In this document: positions 39,058 to 48,776 of the stretch, one piece after another | How positions within the stretch are numbered: position 1 is the first letter of the stretch | Layout of the letters: each line of letters begins with the position of its first letter | Position numbers and translations under genes: made by a program | NCBI GenBank assembly: GCA_949825025.1 | Contig: OX463780.1 | Span: 36,746,979 to 36,810,978, forward strand | Source: Siphlonurus alternatus | Lineage: Eukaryota; Arthropoda; Insecta; Ephemeroptera; Siphlonuridae | Direction: 5' to 3' | DNA length: 64,000 nt | Notes under the pieces: model-generated | What the model was told of the DNA's origin: nothing | The model's database searches: none | What the model saw: the letters and a program-made list of their open reading frames with translations, nothing else

Positions 39058-40119
39058 ATGAGTCTACTCTGGTTGCAAAAAACAATTAAGACCAAATTTT
39101 CAAAAATGGGTTTATTATTGATACATATTCTTTAAAACACATTTTATTTGGTATTATAAAAGTTGAAAAAAAAAAAAAAAAAAACTCTAGCTCCCATGGC
39201 TATGAAGCAGAATGTTGGTTGCAAAAACCTCTACATCCACAAAGGGAACGTTTAAAAATAATTTTCAAACTTTCAAAAATTCTACAACTCGCAAATATTT
39301 TTTGGTTGATGAATTCAGCTTCCTGTAGGCCAAATTAGTATGGTTATACCTAGTTTGCCCAAAACTCAAAATTATTATTTATTTTTATGGGTTCATGGGC
39401 AAAATTTTTATGTTTTTTGGTATCGAACTGACCTACCTTAACCCAAATATTTTATCTAAAAAAAAACACAAATTTTTTTGACACAGATATGGGCAGATTT
39501 TCAAAAAGGACGTTGCAAAAACCTCTACATCAATTTTTGATAATTTCCCTAAATTCGGTTTTTGGTTGAATGGGCAAATTTTTGTTCCGAATCTTATTTT
39601 TTTGACCCAATTAACTCCCAATAAAAATTTCAAGTTGATATTATGTATAATGGAGTATTGACCTCGGATTTTTTTATTGCAGAAATGGATAGAGGGTGCA
39701 AAGTTATGCTATAATAATAATAATGATTTTTTTCAGATTTTTTAGAGATCGGGAACTATTTTTAAAAAAATATTGAAAGTTCTTTTTGTGACGTCACGAG
39801 ACGCCGCTCTTTAAGAAAAAGATAGGACTTAACGCCGCGTGACGTCACAAATAGGACTTTCAATAATTTTTTAAAAATACTTCCCGGGCTCTAAAAAATC
39901 TGAAAAAAATCAGGGTATCATAACTTTGCACCCTCTATTCATTTCTGCAATAAAAAAAAATTGAGGACAATTATACTCCATTGTCAAGAAATAAAAGCTC
40001 GCTACAGTTTCTCGCTCATGCAGTTATACCTATATAATATAATCATAACTCTATATATGAATATAATATATAAAAAGTGAAAAATTGGATGTAGAGGTTT
40101 CTGCAACCAGTAGACTCAT
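39058..40119. mobile_element. Inverted-repeat element carrying a nested MITE
   Basis: The left end ATGAGTCTAC(TC)TGGTTGCA is mirrored at the right by CTGCAACCAGTAGACTCAT. Adjacent CCTCTACATCC phrases (39,228 and 39,527) pair with GGATGTAGAGG (40,088). Family B copy 2 (39,650-39,981) is inserted inside it, so this element is older. Internal frames are short and unrecognised. Confidence 0.55.
39650..39981. mobile_element. Palindromic MITE, family B, copy 2 (nested)
   Basis: Matches 24,613-24,932 along its length, with TGACGTCA at 39,789 and 39,840. The left side is preceded by TA and the right TA is lost. An extra ATAATAATA-type insertion sits near 39,712-39,724. Confidence 0.82.
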
Positions 40120-41286
40120 ATATATTATAAAATATTAAAAATAATTATTAATTATTTTATTAACAAGAAAAATGTTAATAATGAAAGTGTTATAATTCTT
40201 ATTTGTAATATTTATATAATTGCGTGAATATATGTTTTTTTCTAATTTTAAATATATTTTTTTTGTAAAAATTGTATTGGTTTATCATTCTATAATATAA
40301 TTATTATTAATATATTATATATAAGTAAATATAAAATGTCAGAGTAAAAATAATATATATAAAAGAGCTATAGAGAGGAGAGAACATTTTATTTAATTTT
40401 TTTATAAAAATTTTGTGTCAGGAATTTTTTTAACATTTTGGTGGCGTTATCTTACTTAAGAATATGTTTTGTTTCACACATCTGTCCGCAGAGTTTGCAT
40501 TTACAGTTTTCATCAGTTCATCACTCACATGAAAAACTGGGTTTTGGTGCATAAAGAATGATGAAAACCAGCATCATGCATGCACTCTGAGAATCGATCT
40601 TTTGAGAAAAACATGCCGATCGTTCTTTAATATTTGGGAAGCTTTGAAAGCTCTTTCTTTTAGAAAATTGTTGTAATTTGCAGTTTGAGGGAGATTAAAT
40701 TTTTGCTGGAGCTCCGAGACCTCCGAGACAAAATGATTTTCCTCAATTTCCTCTGTAAGCTTGACTATAATACTTGACGGGGAAAATTTAGACTTTTGTT
40801 GGCTCCTTTTCAAAAATAGTTTTAATTTTTGTCGTTTTCCATGTGAAGAGCAGCACTGTGCAGCGCTCGTATAATAATGAAGTTAGCTCTGCATGTTTTT
40901 GTGAGTTTAAAATTACAAGATAATTAAGCAACTGTTCATTTTTAAACAATCGACTTTCCTTAATTAAATCTATCAAAATAATTTACTTTTAGTATTAGTC
41001 ACTATAATTATTTACTTTAGCTCTCTAGGACATTTCGTTTTTATTTCTGTTTATTTTAAATAGCTGACTTCAGCTTTATTAATCAGCTGTAGAATCACAC
41101 GTCATGACCTAAGACCCTAGTGTCAGAAATCGTGATTTTCGTGATATTTTTGTTGTTGTTGTACAAATAAACGTTTATTACATTACCAGTTTGTGAGTTG
41201 TGAGGGTGTAAGGTATCTTTTACCACTACATAGTAGTAGTTTAATTATAATTAATATGAAGGAGCGGCCCTGGAGCTGATATCAAC
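40120..41286. other. Upstream region of the STK16-like gene
   Basis: Contains a MITE C relic at 40,371-40,459 and two overlapping minus-strand frames at 40,574-40,976 that I cannot identify. The last ~250 bp must hold the kinase promoter and 5' UTR. No TATA box, initiator or upstream exon can be placed confidently. Confidence 0.35.
40371..40459. mobile_element. MITE family C right-end relic
   Basis: GAGAACATTTTATTTAATTT, then GGAATTTTTTTAACATT and GGTGGCGTTATCTTACTTAA, match the right end of family C. The left half is missing. Confidence 0.6.
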
Positions 41287-44200
41287 ATGGATTTAATTTC
41301 GTTAATGAGCAGCTGCTTCTTTTGTGCCCGGCGTGAACATCTTGAAATCGGCGGTAGAAGGCTAACTGTTCGCCGACAGCTAGGCACTGGGTGAATTTAT
41401 AATAACACATTTAAAAAAGCATCATCATATATGTAATATGTGCATATATTTTATCATATCCATAATGTACTGTACGTACAGTATGCATACAGTATCACAC
41501 TGTATGCATACAGTACTGTATAGCCAAAATAGGCATCATGCTGACTGTATGCATACAGTACTGAATGCAGACAAGACTAGGGAACTTACATGCAAATGAT
41601 ACTTACAGTTCTGTACAGTATATAAATTAACTTCTGAGTTGATAAAACCTAAATGACCTAAATCGCAATATAATATGCTAATATTTTTATACTGCATGTA
41701 TTTTAAATAATTGCTAAATACGCCTGTTCTAATGTCTCATAGGGGATTCAGCACGGTAGAGCTGGTTGAAGATACTCGCAGCTATCAGCAGTTTGCTCTC
41801 AAGCGTATTGCCTGCCATGGTGCGGGAGACAAGCGACTGGCGCTGCGTGAGGTGGAGTGTCACCAATTGGTGCGTCACCAAGGAATCATCGAGTGCCACG
41901 GACACTTGGTGGTTGAACTGGGAGGTTCCAGTGAGATGATGGGCTCAGGACCTACCTGCGAGGTGCTCATCTTATTGCCTTACTACGAGGTACGTCTTGT
42001 CAATTCACGTCTCCTTAACACGCTCCTGTCACAAATTTTTTTATGGACACTTTTCTTAGCATCAACATTTATGTTTTATTTAAAAAAATACTATATACGT
42101 AAAAAATATAAAGAGTATACCGTAGATGATACCCAATACTTTAATACTTTTGGTGGTTGTTCACTTCGTGTATGGCCATATGCCTTTTTCAGCCACCAAT
42201 TGGGTTATTTTTTTCCCTCCCAAACATGCAATCTTTAATGTTTGTAACATAAAGTGGAGAAAACCGAAGCACCAACATTATTTTATTCTTAACAATAATG
42301 CTTACAGACTAGTAAGCTATATACTCTAATAATGGTTCTTTCTCAGAGTTATAGTGAGAGTTTCTATAGTTTCAAAATAAATTTATGCTGTATTTAGGAT
42401 GGTTGGTGTTTTGCAGCGTGGCACCTTGGCCTACGAGCTTGAGCGGCGGCAGCAGGGAGGCAGCAGACTGAGCGAGACCCTCATACTGTCTATGTTCAAA
42501 CAGGTAGGTGTCTGCCCTGGAAGCTGAAAGTACTTAAATTAAGTCAAAATGATTGTACAGTATGTAATGTACTGTAATTCAATTTTCAAACTATAGTAGA
42601 TGTGCACAAAATAGAGCTTGATTTATCCAAAGTTTAATATTGCCAAATTGATATTGTTTTGCTTGTGGATGCTGATTAGAATAATTTAATACATACAGAA
42701 CTGTAGGTAAATTTAATGTTTTATTTCACACTTCATCCAGTTTCCTGTATATGTATTCACATTTTTTCCTCTCAAGTAATTCTTAATTAAATTTTATTGC
42801 ATTTTTTTTTAGTTTAAAACATGTTCAATGTACTGTATAAAAATTATGGTGCTTGGTATGTTAGATTGTAGAAGCGGTTAGCGCAATGCACCATGCCTCG
42901 CCCCAGCCGCTAGCCCACCGTGACCTCAAGCCACATAACGTTCTGCTGGCACACGACTTCTCACCAGTCATCATGGACCTTGGTTCCACTGCACCAGCAC
43001 GAGTCCAGGTACATGAGAATTTACACTCTTACAATAGAAAGTGCATAATGCACAGTCACTAGAAATGTTAATTTGAAATCAGAATAAAATATGAAAAAAT
43101 ACTAAAACGGTTATCATCAATGTAACTCATTAAAAATTATCTTACAATATTTTATTGAACTAACAAGTTTTCAAGTCATTTAAAGAAAAGGACAGGAATA
43201 AGTAGCAAAACCTTATTGACAGTTTAATTTTGAAGGAAAAGAAACCATTGAGGTTGTGATACATTTTTTAAAGAAAAGGACAGGAATAACCAGCAAGGTC
43301 TTACCGATCGGAAATGTCACGGTACGTTCGTGAAAATCTTGAGGTCACAAATTCATTTTGAAAATTATTTGCGTTCTCTTGAGACGTTTCACATTGCCTC
43401 ATCAGTTGCAGGTAGAAATTGACTTGTGACCTCAAAATTTTCACCTACGTACCATGATATTTTCAATCGATAACACCTTGCTGGCTATTCCTGTCCTTTT
43501 CTTTAAATAATGTATCACAACCTCAATGGTTTCTTTTCCTTAAAAATTAAAAATCTTTAAGTCATAAATATATTTAAATATATATTTTTTTTATATAAAT
43601 TTTATTGGTTGATGTCAATGTTTACTTAATTAGAGTACAAATTTAAATACTGTACTACGTGGAGATGTAGAGGTACAGAATTAAATTTTGTTTTTCGCAA
43701 CTGACTCAGGTGTGCGGTAGCAGCGATGCTTGCAAGCTGCAGGATGAGGCTGCTGAGAGGAGCTCTATGCCGTACCGAGCGCCAGAACTTTTCCACGTGG
43801 AGAGTTACTGCACTGTGGATGAGCGGACCGACATCTGGGTGAGTCTATCACCAGAGAGAGGAAGGAGAAGCTTAAATTTCATGCAACTAGTATCATTACA
43901 ATACTTTTTTTCTGCAAATTTCATCTTATACATGTACACTGTTAGATATTTTCAATTTAAACTTCTCTCCAGTCTCTTGGATGCCTGCTACACGCCATGT
44001 GCTTCTACAAGTCTCCATATGATGCCGTGTATGAGCGAGGGGACAGCGTAGCCCTCGCGGTCATCAGCGGTACCATTGACCTGCCAGAGGAGTCTCCGTA
44101 CTCTGAGGTGAGACTTGAGACCAGTAGATCAACCAACACTTGAACTTTTAAAGAGAAAAAGTAAGAAAATTTTGATCAAGTGAAGTTTATTGGAGACTCA

Positions 44201-44679
44201 AGGAGTTATGTGTTATAAAATACCCCAAGGACACTGCAAAATTAAGAGACTTCAGTAACAAAACATGCAAAACTGGCTGGGGTATTTCTAAAACACAATT
44301 CAAATTCTGATTTGATACAACTTGTACAGTAGCGTACGAGGACGTTATTCCTCCCTCCCTAACTCACACATCCCTGTGTTTATAATATTTTCTTCCTTAA
44401 TACTTTTCTTCTTTTTTTATTTGAAATATGTGGAAATAAATTTGAGAAAAATCTTAAATGCATGCAATCTATGACAGAGTAATTCAAAGATACACCTGTT
44501 GGACATACATTAGAGTTAAGAGTAGACTGTGTGTTGATATTTAAATTTCTTTTTGCCCTCAGGGTATGCTGGCTCTGATTCACATGATGCTGAAGGTGAA
44601 CCCTGCAGAACGTCCTTACATTGACAACGTTCTAGAGGCCGTCCAAGAGCTGCAGACCAAGCTGGAGAACAAGGCATGA
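41287..44679 (+). CDS. STK16: STK16-like serine/threonine protein kinase
   Basis: Seven exons: 41287-41390, 41743-41989, 42417-42503, 42865-43008, 43710-43838, 43973-44107, 44563-44679 (TGA). All introns are GT-AG; the coding total is 963 nt, giving 320 residues against ~305 for human STK16. Visible kinase motifs: glycine loop LGTGGFSTVEL (32-42), beta-3 lysine K55 in FALKRI, catalytic loop HRDLKPHN (164-171, D166), metal-binding DLGS (184-187, the family's DLG instead of DFG), YRAPELF (216-222) and DERTDIWSLGC (231-241). The GDSVALAV phrase of the C-lobe is also typical. STK16 is a NAK-family kinase of Golgi/membranes that is N-acylated in vertebrates. Here the start reads MDLISLMSSCFFC, so cysteines for palmitoylation exist but Gly2 does not. 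The start is the first ATG of exon 1; Met7 is an alternative. Intron 4 carries a foldback element. Confidence 0.95.
41461..41575. repeat. Cluster of CTGTATGCATACAG palindromes in STK16 intron 1
   Basis: The palindromic phrase GTATGCATACAGTA occurs about three times, with related GTACTGTACGTACAGTA words nearby. It could be hairpin-forming simple sequence or a locally amplified motif. No known function. Confidence 0.5.
43223..43551. mobile_element. Foldback element inside STK16 intron 4
   Basis: The left arm includes GAAACCATTGAGGTTGTGAT and AAAGAAAAGGACAGGAATA. The right arm includes TATTCCTGTCCTTTTCTTTA and ATCACAACCTCAATGGTTTC. Arms of ~125 bp flank a ~75-bp loop. Part of the left arm (AAAGAAAAGGACAGGAATAA) is also duplicated just upstream at about 43,180. 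Splice sites are untouched. Confidence 0.7.
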
Positions 44680-45673
44680 GAACGGTAGGCGTCGGTCTGC
44701 AGCAAGCTTTCAGGGAAATATTTACGAGCTTCAGTTCTTTCCTCGGCAAATAATGTTTCCTTTTGTAAATTTTATAAAGAACAAGATGATTTTGATTTGA
44801 CAGACATGAATTTAATCTATGGCATGCAGTACATTACAGAGTTAAATTGATTACTTTAGACAGTGTTAATGTGTTTAATCTTTTGTATTTCAATGAACCC
44901 TCTCTTTGAAAAATAGCTGGGAGCTTCGCAAAAATCCAAAGGAAGGGGGGGGGGGGGGGTCAAAAAAATCTTGCATCTTTTATGACACTGTCATGAATTA
45001 TTGAATGCTCAATGAATGGGTCGGCCTACTAAATTACTTATTAGATTATAAAAGTAAATATTATTGTTATCTACTGAAACAAATGTTTGCAAAATTTCTC
45101 GTGGTATGGTAAGTAAGGCAAGATGTACATTACTTGTTTTATTTGTAATGATCGCTGATTAAGTTTCAAGTTTCATATCTTTGTGAATGACAAATTTTTA
45201 CTACAGAAATTAGCATCTAACTAAAGAGATTGGGCTACCTCAATGCATTCCATGTTCTCAAGTCAGTGATGCCTTCCTAAAAATAAAAATATTCTGCAAT
45301 TGTGAGTAGCATTAATTCCTTAAATCTGTCTTTCAATATACATAAGTACAGTACTGTATTTTTAATACACGATAGCAAAGCAACCCCACTATTACATCAT
45401 CCTTAAGAACAATAATTGTTGCACATCCTTATATTATGTTGTAGTAATTTGCTGATCAATATTATTTTTTCATTGATGCATAACACGCAATAAATTCTTT
45501 AATTTTTATTTATTAAAAGTATTAATTTTGAGTTTTTATTGGCCACTTTAATTATAATATTTATTGTAAAATTTATTATAAAATAAAAATTATTACTTAT
45601 TGTAAAATTTTATGTGTTTGAAAAAAAAAAAAAAAAAATGCAATTCAAATCTTAAATTCAATGATAAACCTGT
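44680..45673 (+). other. STK16 3' flank and probable 3' UTR
   Basis: AT-rich sequence after the kinase stop. A G-run sits at 44,946-44,959. AATAAA hexamers at 45,282 and 45,489 are the nearest candidate polyadenylation signals, and the true transcript end cannot be decided. Confidence 0.4.
45282..45287 (+). terminator. Candidate polyadenylation signal for STK16
   Basis: First AATAAA after the stop codon, ~600 bp downstream. Another lies at 45,489. Confidence 0.3.
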
Positions 45674-46029
45674 TTAAGGGTAAGGTAACGCCACCAATGT
45701 TAAAAAAAATCCCTCTCACAAAAATTCTGAAAAAAATTTAAAATGTTCTCCTCTACACCCCCTATCAGTAGCTAAAATATCAGGTGTACAAATACGATCT
45801 AGTTTTTGAGTTATGAATTTTTAAAGTTGACCAATTTAACATGGGAGTTTCATTTCTCCATGTTAAAGTAGTCAACTTTAAAAATTTATAACTCAAAAAC
45901 TAGATCGTATTTGTATACCTGATATTTTAGGTACTGATAGGGGGTATAGAGGAGAACATTTTTAAATTTTTTTCAGAATTTTTGTGAGAGGGATTTTTTT
46001 TAACATTGGTGGCGTTACCTTACCCTTAA
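45674..46029. mobile_element. Palindromic MITE, family C, copy 1 (TTAA-flanked)
   Basis: Begins TTAAGGGTAAGGTAACGCCA and ends TGGCGTTACCTTACCCTTAA. The 356-bp unit is palindromic around a CATGGGAGTTTCATTTCTCC-type centre, with AACTAGATCGTATTTGTA in the right arm mirrored at left. Nearly identical to the copy at 48,422, so both are young. It lies in the convergent intergenic region. Confidence 0.88.
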
Positions 46030-46532
46030 CAATTTTCACCAAGTCACTCGTACAGAATAATGAGCTATGCACAGCTGTGCACAATAATGAGTTGTAAATC
46101 GGTACAGCTCATTGAACATTACCTAATGTAGTAGATGGTCATTATTGTACACAGTCTAGTTAGGCAGATTAGGCAGATTGCTCATTATTTCTGATTATTT
46201 TAAACATAAATTTAGTATTGCCTAATAATATGAAGAGAAAAGAGAGTAAGTTTTTTGTCTATAGATTTTATTTAAACTAAAGGATATATTGTGATTTACT
46301 ATAATTATATTTAGCATATAGTAGGAACATGCTTTAATTTTCAATTAACTAGCTATTGTTTATTTAATACACTGTATGTTGGTATTGTTGGTTATTTAAT
46401 TTTAGAATTAACATAAAATTTGTTTTACGTTATACAGTACTTATAGATATTTGTGTATGTGATTAAGAGAAGTTTTTAATAAATTAAATATCTTTTTAAA
46501 AACAATCATCTTACATTAATTTTTATATACCC
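46030..46532. other. AT-rich intergenic spacer
   Basis: I see nothing that I can support. Confidence 0.4.
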
Positions 46533-46683
46533 ACACATGAAATTTATAAAAAAAATTAAAATGTTCTACTCTACATCCCCTATCAGTAGCTTAAATATTA
46601 GGTATACAAATTTGAGCCTGTTTTTAAATTATGAATTTTTAAAGTTGACTAATTTAACATGGAAGTTCCATTTTTTTATGTTG
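46533..46683. mobile_element. MITE family C, left half interrupted by a SINE
   Basis: Matches the left arm of family C (AAAATGTTCTACTCTACATC, then CCTATCAGTAGC and AATTTAACATGG) up to the palindrome centre. There the SINE at 46,684 begins. Only a weak right-arm-like trace follows the SINE (about 47,065-47,130). Confidence 0.65.
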
Positions 46684-47010
46684 AGCGTGGCGCAGTGCAT
46701 TGACCGGTTCTCATTAGATCACCAAAGTCAGGCTACGTCGAGCGTGGTTAGTACTTCGATGCCTGACAGTTTGATGTAAAAATCATGTTGTTTCCTCCCT
46801 TGGATAAATACATCTCGCTTTCCACTCAGTGTAGTGATGCACTTGTGTGTGGTTCCCCAGGCTTTGGACATCACTTTGGTCCATTGAGAAAAAGTAGAGG
46901 TGTCCTGACTGAGGTTTTCCACGGTTCTCTCAGTCTCACCTCAGCGAATGCTGGGACGAGTAACAGGCCGTGACCATCATCCGTTCCCTACCCCGCCGCA
47001 AGGTGTATCC

Positions 47011-47044
<34 letters not shown>
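46684..47044 (+). mobile_element. 5S-rRNA-derived SINE with poly(A) tail
   Basis: The head reads like the middle of 5S rRNA: ACCGGTTCTCATTAGATCAC, then CAAAGTCAGGCTACGTCGAG and CGTGGTTAGTACTTCGATG, corresponding to the 5S internal promoter region. A ~230-bp unrelated body follows, ending in a 30-base A-run (47,015-47,044). This head-body-tail layout is that of SINE3-type retroposons, copied by a partner LINE. It has diverged from functional 5S rRNA, so it is not a 5S gene. No target duplication is clear because both flanks are low complexity. Confidence 0.8.
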
Positions 47045-47045
<1 letters not shown>

Positions 47046-48421
47046 GGGTGCTAATTAACTATCATATAGTGAACTTAAAAAAAAAAAAAAAAACGAAAAC
47101 CTGCATGATCTACCAAAATATATTAATTATTATGTTACTATATAATAATAACATTTAACGCCATAACCCTTATGGGGGGTAAGCCAGCAGCATTATTACC
47201 TAGGTCATCTCTGTTCAAGGCAATTTTTCTCTGCTTTTTAATAAGATGTTATTTAAAGTAGTGAGGCTTACTAGACCCCACTTACCACGGGCATGTTGCT
47301 AACAGCTTGCGCTGCCGACCAGACTTTGGAATTAATAGGTGACTTGTCCTTACACTCATCCTCGCCATCTGTGAGTGGCGCTGCAACTTTTTGCAACTTG
47401 CAGTTCAAAGTCGACCAATCACTTGACAGCATGACGTCATGCCGTTCTAATCCATCAATGGCTGCTCTGTGGTCAACCAATCGCAGAATCGCTTGGCAGC
47501 ATGGCGTCACACACGAGCCGCGGTGGCCCGAGGTAGTTGTCTTTATCTCGCTAGTATTTGGAATTGAGCAGTGCTAGGGTGAAAACAATTGCACTGAAGC
47601 AAACTAGAATAGTTATACCACGTTTTGGCAGTGAAAAATGTTAACTTTTTATTTTCTTTCGTACCTAACTCGCGGTTCACAAAATTTTTCCCCCATCTTC
47701 GCAATGTATTATTTCGTTTCTACATGCTTTGACCGTACACGAAGTTGCAGCGTCACTCGCACAGATGGCGAGGATCAGAGCAGGACAAGTCACCTATTTA
47801 GCCACTGACCCGCCAGGATTTTTTGCTGCAGGAACTGCCTCAAGGGCTGGGTCAGCATATTGCCCGTATGTTCAACCACTAGGAGTTAATAATGCTGTGC
47901 CTGATAAAATGATTAAACAACCAGATGCAAAATAAAGAGACTACCAACATTTACAATAAAGGTTCTTACAATATTTGGAAGTGTACGTAGCAAAAATATC
48001 TCGGCATTGTTGTAATTGTGGGTAAAAAGTGTTAGTGTCTTGTTTTGCATCTGATGCTTTTTTACAAATAAAAAATTTGCAATTTGATTGTAACTAGTTT
48101 TAATTCTGGAACCTCCATTTTGCGATTATAAGAGCTACTTTCTTTGTTAACAAGTAAAAGATAATGATGAGATGAACAGCATAGTGGAGATTCCTGGATT
48201 TGAAACTACAGGACTCTCATTATTGCCGTTTTGTCCGATCTTCCATAATTGCTAATTTATGACGAAAAGTACAAAATGCATAATTTAGTAAGAACTTTAT
48301 AAATTAAGCTGCTCTTTTATTTTTGTGTCACTCTGAAGCTAAATTTTCCCAATGTCTACATGACACTACGCTCTACAAAATTATAAAAAAGGGCATAATT
48401 TACCAGTGGTTAAATTATGAA
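47045..48421. other. Intergenic stretch with an inverted-repeat pair
   Basis: GC-richer at about 47,270-47,580 and 47,730-47,900. It contains CCAAT-like motifs (GTCGACCAATCAC, GTCAACCAATCG) and TGACGTCA (47,432), and so looks promoter-like. Short frames on both strands are not recognised as proteins. No attached gene is seen. Confidence 0.35.
47333..47800. repeat. Inverted repeat with ~57-bp arms
   Basis: AATAGGTGACTTGTCCT..CCTCGCCATCTGTG..GCTGCAACTT (47,333-47,390) is the near reverse complement of 47,742-47,800. A GC-richer ~350-bp interior separates the arms. It may be a DNA transposon remnant; no target duplication was found. Confidence 0.6.
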
Positions 48422-48776
48422 TTAAGGGTAAGGTAACGTCACCAATGTTAAAAAAAATCCCTCTCACAAAAATTCTGAAAAAAATTTAAAATGTTCTCCT
48501 CTATACCCCCTATCAGTACCTAAAATATCAGGTATACAAATACGATCTAGTTTTTGAGTTATGAATTTTTAAAGTTGACCAATTTAACATGGGAGTTTCA
48601 TTTCTCCATGTTAAAGTAGTCAACTTAAAAAATTTATAACTCAAAAACTAGATCGTATTTGTATACCTGATATTTTAGGTACTGATAGGGGGTATAAAGG
48701 AGAACATTTTAAATTTTTTTCAGAATTTTTGTGAGAGGGATTTTTTTTAACATTGGTGGCGTTACCTTACCCTTAA
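48422..48776. mobile_element. Palindromic MITE, family C, copy 2 (TTAA-flanked)
   Basis: Almost identical to 45,674-46,029, with the same TTAAGGGTAAGG and CCTTACCCTTAA ends and the same palindrome centre. Confidence 0.88.

Noticed and set aside
40574..40976. Two overlapping minus-strand frames with lysine/glutamate-rich peptides
   Set aside because: They are in different frames, lack clear ATG starts or splice sites, and match no family that I recognise. They could be a decayed transposon gene, but I cannot support a call.
46684..46775. A functional 5S rRNA gene
   Set aside because: Only the central part resembles 5S, the ends do not pair, and a non-5S body with a poly(A) tail follows. A SINE is the better explanation.
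47271..47935. Short frames on both strands in the GC-rich intergenic block
   Set aside because: They lie across an inverted repeat and both strands are equally open, which points to composition, not coding.
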